From positions 124,001-188,000 of the forward strand of contig CAZIUL010000001.1 of NCBI GenBank assembly GCA_964542475.1: a DNA stretch of 64,000 nucleotides. Direction: 5' to 3'. This DNA comes from CAZIUL01 sp964542475 (GTDB lineage: Bacteria > Planctomycetota > B15-G4 > CAYZWU01). Each line of letters begins with the position of its first letter. Position 1 is the first letter of the stretch. Shown here piece after piece: positions 17,916-26,628 of the stretch. The notes under the pieces were generated by a model. It was not told the DNA's origin. It made no database searches and worked only from the letters and a program-made list of their open reading frames with translations. The translations under genes were made by a program, and so were the position numbers.

Positions 17916-19118
17916 TCACCGGCAAAGCCCGCTCAGCGCGATCTTTTTCTTTATCAGATCAGGGTGATCGCTGGTCAAGGTGATAATGCCTTTCAGGTAA
18001 TGGGCATTGAGTCCGGGCTTGATCGTTACAAGGAGTTCGTATTCGACACCGGCCTTGATAGAGGTGAGTTCGACATCAATGTGTTCCGAATAAACGGAGC
18101 TCAGCCCTATATCAGTGATGTTGTATGGAACCGCCGGATTCTTGTTGAGTATTCTGATGTTTTTTGACGTTTCATTTTCGCTTTGGATGATTCCGAAGTT
18201 CAGAACCCTTCCCAATTTGCTGTTTTTGCAGTAAAAATGCACTTCAGGGCGTATGTTGAACGTGACCGGTATGACAAGGGCTGCGGTTTTTTGACTTTTC
18301 ACTTCGGCTCTCAGCTGGAAATAATACGTCTCTGCAGGCGCATTGCCGCTGATTGTTATTCTTGCCCTGTAACCGCTGTCAGGAGTTTCCCCGCTCCTCT
18401 CCAGCTCACAGCTTATGAAAGAAGGGAGGTTGGAAAATCCGGTAATTTCGAAATCCATGTCCACCAGGGGTTTTATCTCTACACACATCGTGGCTGTTCC
18501 ACCTTTTTTAACGATGCCGAACCTTGCTAACTTCGGCTCGATGGAGAACGCCTGTTTGACCGTTGCCAGGATAGGGATGGTCAGTTCGGGGTGTTTGGGA
18601 TCGTTGGAATGCAGCACCATCTTGTAAGTCATCCGGCCTTTTTGGCCCAGTGACGTAAACTCCAACAACATTGTAGCCGTTTCTCCGGGCTTGAGCGTGA
18701 GCACTTTATCGTGTTGCTTGTACTCCCTGAGTGACACCGTTTTTCCGTTGGAGAGCGTAATCCGTGGAATGCTGCAGCCGCACGAGAACTCGAACCTGTA
18801 GAGCGCAAGCTCCGACCCCCCTTTGTTTTGTATAGTGATTCTCTTTTGAACAACATCACCGGTCAACACCTCTCCGAAATCGTACATCATCTTATCCAGG
18901 CAAAGAACCGGCTCTTTCGGAAAAGAACGCTCATCCTCGTTTTGGGGCTGATCATTGCCTTGCGCTTGAGAATCGTGAAACAGTGACGGCCGCGGTTGCG
19001 ACGGCGATCCCAAGCTATGTTCCGGTGCGGCAAGCAGGCAAAAAAGAACACAGGCTAGGATGATGCGCAAGGATCGCAAGCCTTGCCCGGATCCGGCTTT
19101 GTTTTTCATGATCACCAT
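17916..19118 (-). CDS. Exported DUF1573 protein (paralogue A)
   Basis: 400 aa from ATG 19118, which has AGAGG six bases upstream; an earlier ATG at 19145 would overlap the neighbour. Signal peptide about 12-33. DUF1573 Ig-like domain: MMYDFGEVLTGDVVQKRITI, FSCGCSIPRITLSNGKTV, LKPGETATMLLEF. Two more Ig-like beta-sandwich segments follow, ending HPDLIKKKIALSGLCR. The paired CGC cysteines are typical. It lies directly after paralogue B (8 bp apart) and shares its architecture, so the pair arose by duplication. The molecular role of the family is unknown. Confidence 0.75.
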   Translation of the reverse strand: MVIMKNKAGSGQGLRSLRIILACVLFCLLAAPEHSLGSPSQPRPSLFHDSQAQGNDQPQNEDERSFPKEPVLCLDKMMYDFGEVLTGDVVQKRITIQNKGGSELALYRFEFSCGCSIPRITLSNGKTVSLREYKQHDKVLTLKPGETATMLLEFTSLGQKGRMTYKMVLHSNDPKHPELTIPILATVKQAFSIEPKLARFGIVKKGGTATMCVEIKPLVDMDFEITGFSNLPSFISCELERSGETPDSGYRARITISGNAPAETYYFQLRAEVKSQKTAALVIPVTFNIRPEVHFYCKNSKLGRVLNFGIIQSENETSKNIRILNKNPAVPYNITDIGLSSVYSEHIDVELTSIKAGVEYELLVTIKPGLNAHYLKGIITLTSDHPDLIKKKIALSGLCR

Positions 19119-19126
19119 GACTACCT

Positions 19127-20248
19127 CTATTCGTCTCGGACCCATCCTTTGATGGAAAGGACCTTTTTCTCAAGATCGGGATGGTTGCTTGACAGTACGA
19201 TATCACCACTGAAGAACACTTCATTTAATCCGGGCTTGACGCTCACTTTGAGCTTGTAGCGCACTCCTGTCTCGATGGATACAAGCTTGATGTCGAGAAA
19301 GTCCGAATAAGGGGAGGAAAGCTGCATTTTCGAAACTATGTACGGGGAGTCCGGATCGTGGTTGATGATGTCAATTTCCTTTTCCGCTCCTTTCCCTTTT
19401 TGCAGTATCCCGAAGTCGATGATATCCCGCCCGGCTTTTGAACCGGTATCGAACACCACAGGCGGTAGAACTTCCCCGTAGACGGATAGTTCGAACTCCT
19501 TGACCTTTTCGTTTTTTACTTCGAACTTCAGACGCAGGTTCTGAGGGCCCACAGGCGCGTTATCGGCCAGGGAAAGATCAAAACATGCGCAGCAGATTTC
19601 CCCTTCCTTGAACCGTTTGATCGAATAGCTGTAGTAGGAGGGCAAGCCCTTGAGACCCGTGATCTCGAACTCGCCCGCTTGTATGGAGCGGATGGTTACG
19701 CTGGCGAATGCGCACTGGTTTTTCCGGATGCGGCCGAAGCTGATGAACCGGGGTTCGAATGTGAAAGCCGTTTTTACTTCCGCAAGCACTGGAACTTCGA
19801 GGCTGCGGCATCCGGGATCGTCCGAGTAGATTGTCAGCTTGCGCCTGATCCTGCCTGTGATGCCGAAAGTTTTCATTTGGAGCTTTAGTTCGGCATGTTC
19901 TCCAGGCCCAAGGATCCCGATCATGGATTCGCCTTTCTTGTCGGGAACAACTGTTTTACCTGAAGGCAGGACAATCTGAGGGATTGTACATCCGCATGTG
20001 AAAGCAATTTTCAGAAGCACGATGTCTTTCTTGCCGTTGTTGATGATTCTGAAGGCCGTTACCGGCCGCTCACCACCAAGCACCTTCCCGAAATCGATTT
20101 TTTGCGGTTGGCATTCGATGGCTGGCGCTTTCACCGATCCGTTGACCCGTTTTTCCTGAAAAAAGGGCAGCTGTTCCGGGATCAGGGCCTCATACGACAG
20201 GCAGCAGGGCGCAAGAAGGTTCATCATAAACAGAATATTGAATACCAT
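19127..20248 (-). CDS. Exported DUF1573 protein (paralogue B)
   Basis: 373 aa with a short hydrophobic N-terminus acting as a signal peptide. The same architecture as the next gene: QKIDFGKVLGGERPVTAFRI, FTCGCTIPQIVLPSGKTV, then LGPGEHAELKLQMKTFGI and a C-terminal HPDLEKKVLSIKGWVRDE that aligns with the end of paralogue A. The start at 20248 has only a weak upstream AAGG; ATGs at 20227 and 20224 are alternatives. Likely promoter in the AT-rich 378-bp region on its 5' side. Confidence 0.73.
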   Translation of the reverse strand: MVFNILFMMNLLAPCCLSYEALIPEQLPFFQEKRVNGSVKAPAIECQPQKIDFGKVLGGERPVTAFRIINNGKKDIVLLKIAFTCGCTIPQIVLPSGKTVVPDKKGESMIGILGPGEHAELKLQMKTFGITGRIRRKLTIYSDDPGCRSLEVPVLAEVKTAFTFEPRFISFGRIRKNQCAFASVTIRSIQAGEFEITGLKGLPSYYSYSIKRFKEGEICCACFDLSLADNAPVGPQNLRLKFEVKNEKVKEFELSVYGEVLPPVVFDTGSKAGRDIIDFGILQKGKGAEKEIDIINHDPDSPYIVSKMQLSSPYSDFLDIKLVSIETGVRYKLKVSVKPGLNEVFFSGDIVLSSNHPDLEKKVLSIKGWVRDE

Positions 20249-20626
20249 GGCCGGGCCTTGGAAATATCAGGCGCGTTTCGGAAAGTTCAGTAATTAGATC
20301 ATACGAGATATATTCTTCAAATCGTTAGTTCAAGACGCAAAGTTTAACGAAAAACATAACATGTTGTTATTTTGGAAGTTGGATTAATTTCGAAATATTT
20401 TCGTTTTGTTGCAACCGGTGCGTAATAAAATACGCCTAAGTTAATAATGGCTTTATCCGATATACGAAAAAAGATATAATTACATTGATTCAGACAGGTT
20501 TAAGTCTGGAATGATTATCTCGGAGCTGCCGAGGCTTTTCTGAAAGAGTGTGTGTTGTTGTGGCGGCTCTTTGTGTTGTATGCATAAGTTCAGCATTTGA
20601 AGCCCAAATGAACAGAGGGGGTTTTT
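20249..20626. other. AT-rich divergent intergenic region
   Basis: 378 bp with no gene. It is distinctly AT-rich compared with the coding sequence and separates divergent genes, so it should hold promoters for both. A TATAAT lies at 20475-20480. A small dyad CAGAC/GTCTG surrounds 20491-20508. No terminator or RNA gene was recognised. Confidence 0.6.
20457..20480 (+). promoter_or_regulatory. Possible promoter for the small anchored protein
   Basis: A perfect TATAAT at 20475-20480 with a weak -35 (around TTTATC) about 17 bp upstream would give a leader of roughly 140 nt to the ATG at 20627. Confidence 0.4.
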
Positions 20627-21208
20627 ATGAGTGGTAACCGTGAATCCGGCAAGATAAGGCCTCTTGTCGCTGTAATTCTGGCAGGCGTTGTTCTGGTATG
20701 CGGTACGTTGATCGCGATGTTCAGCTCATCCGGACCGGAGAAACTGGAATCCGATCTCAGCGGAACTGAAGGTTATGAAGAACCGGTAGTTGTCGCGGAG
20801 ATCGCTGATCCCGCACTGAATCCTATAATGCGGCCGCTGGTTGAAGAAGAAAACGAAGAGCCCATAGTGACCAAGACGGTTAATATGCAGGGCGACATCG
20901 TTTTTATTAAGAATGAACCGGAAAAGGTATTTTTGCCTGGTAAGGGTTTCAAAAAAATGACCATGACGGCGACTGCCACGAATCATGTGGGTGTTAAAAT
21001 AAAGGAGGCCGCGAAGAGCAAAAAGATGGCTGTTCATCCTGGAATAAGGGGTGTAAAGAGCGATACCGGTTCTGTTACACAGTTTGGTGGAAACAATGAC
21101 AGCAACAAAAATTCGGCTGATGATAAGAGCGTACTGAAAGGTGACGACACCGGAAAAGGGGGAGACAAAAAAGAAAAGGGAGCTGAGTCCGGCGGCAGCG
21201 GTAAGTAG
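20627..21208 (+). CDS. Small membrane-anchored protein with disordered tail
   Basis: 193 aa, ATG preceded by AGAGGGGG. One membrane helix (about 12-31) follows a short basic cytoplasmic end. The rest is extracytoplasmic, first acidic (about 35-80), then basic, ending in a Gly/Asp/Lys/Ser-rich tail. I recognise no domain. It stands alone on the + strand between a DUF1573 pair and a glycosyltransferase gene, with its own promoter and terminator. Confidence 0.55.
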   Translation: MSGNRESGKIRPLVAVILAGVVLVCGTLIAMFSSSGPEKLESDLSGTEGYEEPVVVAEIADPALNPIMRPLVEEENEEPIVTKTVNMQGDIVFIKNEPEKVFLPGKGFKKMTMTATATNHVGVKIKEAAKSKKMAVHPGIRGVKSDTGSVTQFGGNNDSNKNSADDKSVLKGDDTGKGGDKKEKGAESGGSGK

Positions 21209-21275
21209 CGCATGTTTTCATTCACAGCCGGCCTGATGATTTAAAGCTCGAGGACATCACAACTAACTCTTCAAA

Positions 21276-21319
21276 CGCTCCAGGAAAACGAAGTGAATTT
21301 TTCCTGGAGTGTTTTTTTT
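21276..21319 (+). terminator. Rho-independent terminator
   Basis: CTCCAGGAAAA (21278-21288) pairs with TTTTCCTGGAG (21299-21309), followed by a run of eight Ts. It ends the gene at 20627-21208; the convergent gene ends just beyond. Confidence 0.85.
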
Positions 21320-21328
21320 ACCCGCTCA

Positions 21329-23095
21329 TTATTGTTGCTCATAAACGCCGGCGCGCAGCTCCTCCAGGACGAGGTGGAGTTCAGGGGGGCAGTGTTCCAT
21401 CTCAGCACCCATCTCCAGTGTCTTCACGGCCTCGGCGATCATTCCCATGCTTCTCAGGGCGAGGCCCGCGAGATACAGGTTTTCAGCATTTTTTCCTTCA
21501 TGGTTCATGAGAACGCATGCAGCATCGAGTGCCCCATTGTAGTTACCGGTTTCCATCTCGAATCCCCAAAGGCTTTTGCAGATTTCCAGGACCCTCGATT
21601 GTGGAACCGGAACAGGTTTGGACCCTTCCGTGCCGATATTTTTCAGCGCGATGCGTAGATGTTGGATTGCATCCTTGATGCGCCCAAGGCCGATCAATGC
21701 CCTGGCAGCGGCTAAGCGGGTGTTTACTTTCAGAGCGCTGCCCGGCCTTGATAGGTTCTTTCCCTCAATTGCTTTTTCGAGGGCGGATTTGTGCTTTCCC
21801 TGTTTATAGAGTGCGTTGCTCAGCCCTAACCTGGCTTTCACTGATCCGGAATGAGTCTCAAGGGTGGCAGCCCACAAATGTGCGCCGTCTCTCCAGTCGA
21901 GACACCTGCTAAACGAGAAACAGCCCAGTAATACCAGGAAAACGGCGAATACGGCCTTTGACGCACGGCCGGACCATGCCTGCCCGTGCTTGCTCAACTG
22001 GTTTTTCATCACGGCGGCGGAGAGCAGAGAAACACCCACCAGGGGAAGGTAAAGGTAACGATCGTTCACCAGGCTTTTGAGCGTGAACACGATGCTCGAT
22101 GTGGGCAGCTGTGCAAGCACTGTGAAGAGAACGGCAAAACAAGCCACTGGGTGTTTGCGGGCGGAAGACATGCCCAAAAACACAAGCACTACATACAAGA
22201 GTCCCAGGAGCGTGATCGCCACGATGGAGTAAGAGTCGAAGAAACCGTCCTGGTAGTCGATGTTGCTGAACCAAGGCCTGAAAAGCAATGATACCTGGTA
22301 GAACAAGCCAAACAGTGCGTACAGGCAGTTGGACCAGACGTTCGCTCCGTGGTGTGGAATTTGGTCATTCAGGCCGCCGAGAACATGGGACCTGAGCAGG
22401 AGGTACAGAATGGTTGTGCCGAGCGCGAACGCGGCGTGAAGCAGGAGTCCGCCATTTCTCCGGTTTTTCAGGCACAACCATGCGAGCACGATCAATGCGC
22501 TGGTAATTGCGCCCGATTCCTTGGAGAGACAGGCCAGCAGGCACAGCAGGCCCGTGAGGGAGGCTTTCAACGCGGTGTGCCTGCTTTTTCCGGCAAGAGT
22601 GTTAATCAGGCAGAGCATCACGAAGAAGACAACAAGCTGATCTCCTCGGCTGGATATCCATGCCACGGACTCCACCTGAACCGGATGCAGGGCAAAAAGG
22701 GCTGCGCCCAGCAATGCCGGGAACCAAGCGCTGTTTTCTTTACATGAAGGCTTGAGGATGATCGTGATGAATCTGAAGACCAGGCATGTGTTTATCAGGT
22801 GCATCAGGATGCCGACGATGTGGTGCAGGAGCGGCCCTTGGCCGCCGATGCGGCGTTCTATCGCAAATGCAAGCGTTCGCAGCGGCCTGTAGATGTCGTG
22901 CACCCGCTGGTTGTCCATGGTGCCCGGATCGAGAAACACAGCCTTTAGATCGATGCTTTCGTTCATGGACGGGTTATCAACGATGAAACGGTAGTCGTCG
23001 TAGATGTAACCGCTGTAAAGTGCGGGCAGGAATACAATGAATGTAACCAGAAGCAAGAGCGCTGGGCAGGTTCGCTGTGCGGAAAATTTTCCCAT
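21329..23095 (-). CDS. TMTC-like GT-C glycosyltransferase with TPR tail
   Basis: 588 aa from ATG 23095, whose A is also the last base of the upstream gene's stop (TGATG overlap). About ten membrane helices follow. The first lumenal loop carries YIYDDYRFIVDNP (about 30-42), the acidic motif expected of GT-C enzymes. LFALHPVQVESVAWISSRGD is a strong match to TMTC/DUF1736-type proteins. The last ~170 residues are TPR-like (YKQGKHKSALEKAIEG, ALRSMGMIAEAVKTLEMGAE). Known relatives O-mannosylate proteins in eukaryotes; bacterial ones are uncharacterised. Last gene of a four-gene overlapping set with GT9 and radical SAM proteins. Confidence 0.72.
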   Translation of the reverse strand: MGKFSAQRTCPALLLLVTFIVFLPALYSGYIYDDYRFIVDNPSMNESIDLKAVFLDPGTMDNQRVHDIYRPLRTLAFAIERRIGGQGPLLHHIVGILMHLINTCLVFRFITIILKPSCKENSAWFPALLGAALFALHPVQVESVAWISSRGDQLVVFFVMLCLINTLAGKSRHTALKASLTGLLCLLACLSKESGAITSALIVLAWLCLKNRRNGGLLLHAAFALGTTILYLLLRSHVLGGLNDQIPHHGANVWSNCLYALFGLFYQVSLLFRPWFSNIDYQDGFFDSYSIVAITLLGLLYVVLVFLGMSSARKHPVACFAVLFTVLAQLPTSSIVFTLKSLVNDRYLYLPLVGVSLLSAAVMKNQLSKHGQAWSGRASKAVFAVFLVLLGCFSFSRCLDWRDGAHLWAATLETHSGSVKARLGLSNALYKQGKHKSALEKAIEGKNLSRPGSALKVNTRLAAARALIGLGRIKDAIQHLRIALKNIGTEGSKPVPVPQSRVLEICKSLWGFEMETGNYNGALDAACVLMNHEGKNAENLYLAGLALRSMGMIAEAVKTLEMGAEMEHCPPELHLVLEELRAGVYEQQ

Positions 23096-24144
23096 CAAAT
23101 AACTCCGAGCACCAGATCGAGTTCCCGGTGGCAGTTCCACCAGCACGCCGCGCAGAGCCTGAAATCGATGCACGAGCTGAGCTTGCCGGACATTAAAAGC
23201 TGCATAAGCTCACCGGGCGCGTAAGGAACGCGGCCTGTTCCCTTCAGGGACGATGGAACGCAAGGGTATATTCTTCCGTCACATGACACAAGAACCGAGC
23301 TGTGAAGAGCAGAACAGCGCGAGGGCATGAGTGCCCCCTTGAAGAACCCGGCCATGCCTTTCAGATACCCTTTCGAGCTGTCGATTGTTTTTTCACCGGC
23401 GCGGCTTGACAGCTTTGCAGCAGCCTCCGCTCCAGCGGATGATAATTTTCGCACACCGGGAACCGAAAACATTGACAACGGCAGGAAAGAACACCCGTCC
23501 ACCCCGAGCTCGCTGCAAAAGGCCGGAAGATCCTGGGCCTGGTGCGCGTTGCCGTTACCAATGGTCATGACGACCATGAGCCTGGTATCCGCGTTCAGCA
23601 GTTCCCTGGCATCCACGAGGGCCTCGATACCGGCGAGGGTCTGTGCGAAGCTGCCCGTGCCGCGCAAACGGTCGTGCGTTGGAGCGTCGGTTCCGTCGAG
23701 CGAGACGTTGATCGAGGACAGCCCTGTCTCGAAGAGGCGCGCGGCCCGGTCGCGGTCAAGAAGTGTGCCGTTTGTGTTGAGATGAGTCAGAAGCCCTGCT
23801 TTTGAGGCGCTCCTGGCGAGCAGATCAAGCGGCTTGTAAAGAAGAGGCTCGCCCCCTGTGAAGCCCAACCCCTTCACTCCAGCGGCTGCGATCTCGTTTA
23901 TGAAACACAGCATCATCTGGAGGTCGGCCCCCGGGCTTGTGCCCTCGTGTGATTCGCAGAAAGGGCATTTCAGGTTGCAGAGCCTTGTCACCTCCATGGT
24001 GGCGAGGATCGGAGGCGTGATAGGCCCGGCAAGACCAGGCCTGATGTGAGCTGAAAGGGCTTGGAGAATCATGCCGGGAGCGCGCTTGTGAAGTTTTCCC
24101 TGCCTGAGAAGGTGAAAAAGCGCGCGCATGTACGATTTCCTCAT
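23095..24144 (-). CDS. Radical SAM/SPASM protein A
   Basis: 349 aa from ATG 24144, which overlaps the preceding stop by four bases; longer starts would run into the neighbour. Radical SAM motif CNLKCPFC (Cys 56, 60, 63), LGFTGGEPLLY as the SAM-contacting GGE block, and an INVSLDG strand. The Cys-rich C-terminus (CSALHSS, CDGRIYPC, CAACWWNCH) fits a SPASM/twitch auxiliary cluster. Substrate unknown: SPASM enzymes modify peptides, proteins or carbohydrates. The coupling to glycosyltransferases favours a cell-surface glycan or glycoprotein role. Confidence 0.78.
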   Translation of the reverse strand: MRKSYMRALFHLLRQGKLHKRAPGMILQALSAHIRPGLAGPITPPILATMEVTRLCNLKCPFCESHEGTSPGADLQMMLCFINEIAAAGVKGLGFTGGEPLLYKPLDLLARSASKAGLLTHLNTNGTLLDRDRAARLFETGLSSINVSLDGTDAPTHDRLRGTGSFAQTLAGIEALVDARELLNADTRLMVVMTIGNGNAHQAQDLPAFCSELGVDGCSFLPLSMFSVPGVRKLSSAGAEAAAKLSSRAGEKTIDSSKGYLKGMAGFFKGALMPSRCSALHSSVLVSCDGRIYPCVPSSLKGTGRVPYAPGELMQLLMSGKLSSCIDFRLCAACWWNCHRELDLVLGVI

Positions 24145-25271
24145 TTTCCCTCCCCGTAAGAAGAGGAGGAGCCCCTCCCGGTTGTGCTTGCGCGGGGTGC
24201 TCTGCCTGAGAGGAAGAGCCTGAAAAAGGAAGGGGATAGAATCCTGCCGAATATGGCTGTGTATGCCTCGCAAGGGGTCCAGCAGCCGGGGCATTTCCCG
24301 CCTGCTATCTCATCCGCTGTTTCGAGGAATGCTTGTGATGACGCGAGCCTGCCAAGGTCAAAACCGATGCTTTGCAAGTTACCAAGAGGTTTATCGAAAA
24401 TCGTGCAAGGGTATGCGGTCCACGAGGCATCGATAAACACCGATGCTTCGCAGGCTCTGCAGGCCAGAGGAGTTTTATTGGACAGGATATATTTTACAGC
24501 GCCATTCAGGTAGAGGGTTTCCAGCTTGTCGAGGAGAGAGAGCCTCCTCCGCCTGGAAGCGGCCAGCCGTCTCATGATCTCAGCCCCGGTTTCGAGCGGC
24601 AGGGGGTCGATCTTCTCTATACGGTAGTAGTGTTTCGAGGCGTGAGCCAGGTTGAGATGCACTTCCCATGGGCCCTCGAGCCCAAGCGCTTCACACAGCT
24701 CTTCTACCGGCGAGCTGGTCAGGGCAAGGAGTTCGCCGGACAGCGTCATTCCGGGCATGACCTTCAGCCTGCTTTTCGATCCTTTGGAAAGCTCTTTCAG
24801 GCTGTAGTACGTTTCAGCAGCTCGTTCAAACGAACCGTCCATGCCGCGCAGTTTGTCATGTGAATTCCTGCTTCCATCAAAACTCACTGTGACATGGATT
24901 CGTGTTATCCCTGCCCGCAGAGCTGATTCCACTCCGTTCAAGGTTCGGTCCTTCAGGAAACCGGATGTGGGAAAGTTCAAAAAAGCCGGCCGTGGACGCG
25001 TATCCGCGATGATCCTGAAAACCTCTCGGATATCCTCGCGAAGAAAGATCTCGCCGCCGGTCAGGTTTATCCAGGACAGATCGTTGCAGCCGAAAAAAGC
25101 CTCCAGCTCCGAGAGCGTTGGGCCGTCAACCGTTTTGTTCTTCCAGATGCTGCAGGTCCTGCAGCGAAGGGGGCATCCGGAGGTGAGCATGAGGATAACG
25201 CGAAACAGCTTTTTCCTGCCCAGGTTCAGGGCGGCCAGATCTTTGAGACCCCTGAGTGTGGAACCTTTCAT
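24141..25271 (-). CDS. Radical SAM/SPASM-like protein B
   Basis: 376 aa, overlapping both neighbours by four bases. Radical SAM site CPLRCRTC (Cys 33, 37, 40), SWINLTGGEIFLREDI for the GGE motif, HVTVSFDG in the core barrel. C-terminal cysteines CRACEAS, YPCT and CPGCWTPCEAY may hold an auxiliary cluster. Clearly a paralogue-like companion of protein A but with a different spacing, so the two probably act in sequence or on different substrates. Function unknown. Confidence 0.78.
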   Translation of the reverse strand: MKGSTLRGLKDLAALNLGRKKLFRVILMLTSGCPLRCRTCSIWKNKTVDGPTLSELEAFFGCNDLSWINLTGGEIFLREDIREVFRIIADTRPRPAFLNFPTSGFLKDRTLNGVESALRAGITRIHVTVSFDGSRNSHDKLRGMDGSFERAAETYYSLKELSKGSKSRLKVMPGMTLSGELLALTSSPVEELCEALGLEGPWEVHLNLAHASKHYYRIEKIDPLPLETGAEIMRRLAASRRRRLSLLDKLETLYLNGAVKYILSNKTPLACRACEASVFIDASWTAYPCTIFDKPLGNLQSIGFDLGRLASSQAFLETADEIAGGKCPGCWTPCEAYTAIFGRILSPSFFRLFLSGRAPRASTTGRGSSSSYGEGK

Positions 25272-26476
25272 GCCGGGTTCTCCCGGGCGCTGTTTCCGTT
25301 TTCACGTTTCTTTACACCTTCGGACAGGATCTCCAGAGCCGCATCGAAAACCTCCTTTGGCTCGATGTCGAGTATGCATGAAGGAATGCGGCACCTGCTG
25401 GTCTTGGCGTTCATGTTGGTCAGGCATGGGGAGCAGGGGAGTTTGTTGTAGAATGTGCGGCTGTTATCATGCAGGGGTCCGTAGAGCTCAGGGGTGTTGG
25501 GCCCGAAAAAAGCGATAAGAGGCACATTAAGCGCGGAGCCGATGTGTACGGGCGCGGTGTCGTTGGTGATCAGAAGATCCGCGTTCCCGAGCAGTTCGAT
25601 GAACTCCATGATATTGAAAGAGCTGACAGCGTTGGTAAGCGCGACCCCGGCTTTTGCCGCTAACCGCTCACCGAGCTCCCGTTCGGGCTCTGTGCCGGTC
25701 ACAACACATCTTGCACCTGTTTTTTTCACGAGCATTGCGCATAGAGCGGCGAAGTTTTCAACCGGCCAACGTCTGGCCGGAAAGTTGTCTCCTGATCCGG
25801 GATGAACAACAACCACGGGCCCTTTGCCTTCAGGAAGCGATTTCAGGAAGCTCATCACTTCAGCTGCCGCTTCCAAAGAGCGCGGCACATCGAGAGGAGC
25901 AAGGCCGTGTGTGCTGATCCCGGCTGATCTGACAATATCCCCAAAAGCCAGGCTCATGTGCCTGTTTTTACGGTACGGCACATGGACGTTGTGAAGAACG
26001 GATCTGGCCTGGCCTTCGGTTTCGAATCCGACTGACTGCGGTGTGCCCGATATCAATGCGAGGATCGGGGTGATCTTCAGAAACTGCTCGAAATCCAGCA
26101 CGATGTCAGGTTTGAACCTCCTGAGTTTGGCGGAAACCCTGAGAATCCCGGCGGCTGTTCTCAAAACACCTTTGGGCTCGAAAACGACGATTTCATCCAG
26201 CTCAGGCAGGTTCTTCAGAAGCTCCCTGTTGCTCTCTATCGTCAGAAAGCAAATGCGCGCTGCCGGGTGTTTTTTTCTGACCGCCCGGATCAGGGGTATG
26301 ATCATTACCAGGTTGCCGATGCCCCACAGCTTGACCATGAGGATTTTGTCCACTCTTACCCGATTATTCCATGACCGTGTGCAGAACAGCGCCTGGAACG
26401 GCTTCAAGATGTATAGCAAGGGCACGCCGATGTAGCGGTCCAACAACTTCATCAGGTTAATCGATGTTTCGTTCAT
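25268..26476 (-). CDS. Glycosyltransferase family 9 (heptosyltransferase-like)
   Basis: 402 aa. GT-B fold of the ADP-heptose:LPS heptosyltransferase family: KILMVKLWGIGNLVMIIPL at the start of the first Rossmann domain, VVVHPGSGDNFPARRWP opening the second, and the donor-binding ADLLITNDTAPVHIGSALNVP with FFGPNTPELYGP. Four cysteines near the C-terminus (CSPCLTN, CRIPSC) are common in GT9 proteins outside classical LPS loci. First gene of a four-gene operon with two radical SAM enzymes and a TMTC-like protein. Confidence 0.83.
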   Translation of the reverse strand: MNETSINLMKLLDRYIGVPLLYILKPFQALFCTRSWNNRVRVDKILMVKLWGIGNLVMIIPLIRAVRKKHPAARICFLTIESNRELLKNLPELDEIVVFEPKGVLRTAAGILRVSAKLRRFKPDIVLDFEQFLKITPILALISGTPQSVGFETEGQARSVLHNVHVPYRKNRHMSLAFGDIVRSAGISTHGLAPLDVPRSLEAAAEVMSFLKSLPEGKGPVVVVHPGSGDNFPARRWPVENFAALCAMLVKKTGARCVVTGTEPERELGERLAAKAGVALTNAVSSFNIMEFIELLGNADLLITNDTAPVHIGSALNVPLIAFFGPNTPELYGPLHDNSRTFYNKLPCSPCLTNMNAKTSRCRIPSCILDIEPKEVFDAALEILSEGVKKRENGNSARENPA

Positions 26477-26590
26477 ATCAGCGCAGGCCCTGTAATGTAC
26501 ATCTATTTTTAGTGCGGGTCCGGTGCAGGGTCACCATGCCTCAGTGTTTTTTTGGCCGGTAGATCCCAGTTTCCGGCAAAAGGGCCGTGC

Positions 26591-26619
26591 TTTCAATACC
26601 GCTCTATGTTTTATAAAAT
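26591..26619 (+). promoter_or_regulatory. Possible promoter giving a near-leaderless transcript
   Basis: TTTCAA (26591-26596) and TAAAAT (26614-26619) are 17 bp apart. The ATG of the divergent radical SAM gene lies only 10 bp after the -10 box, and no Shine-Dalgarno is visible, so the transcript may be leaderless. Confidence 0.35.
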
Positions 26620-26628
26620 TGATGAACC

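Noticed and set aside
19745..19765. tRNA T-loop-like GGTTCGAAT word
   Set aside because: It lies within a DUF1573 gene and no cloverleaf surrounds it; similar words elsewhere also sit in coding sequence.
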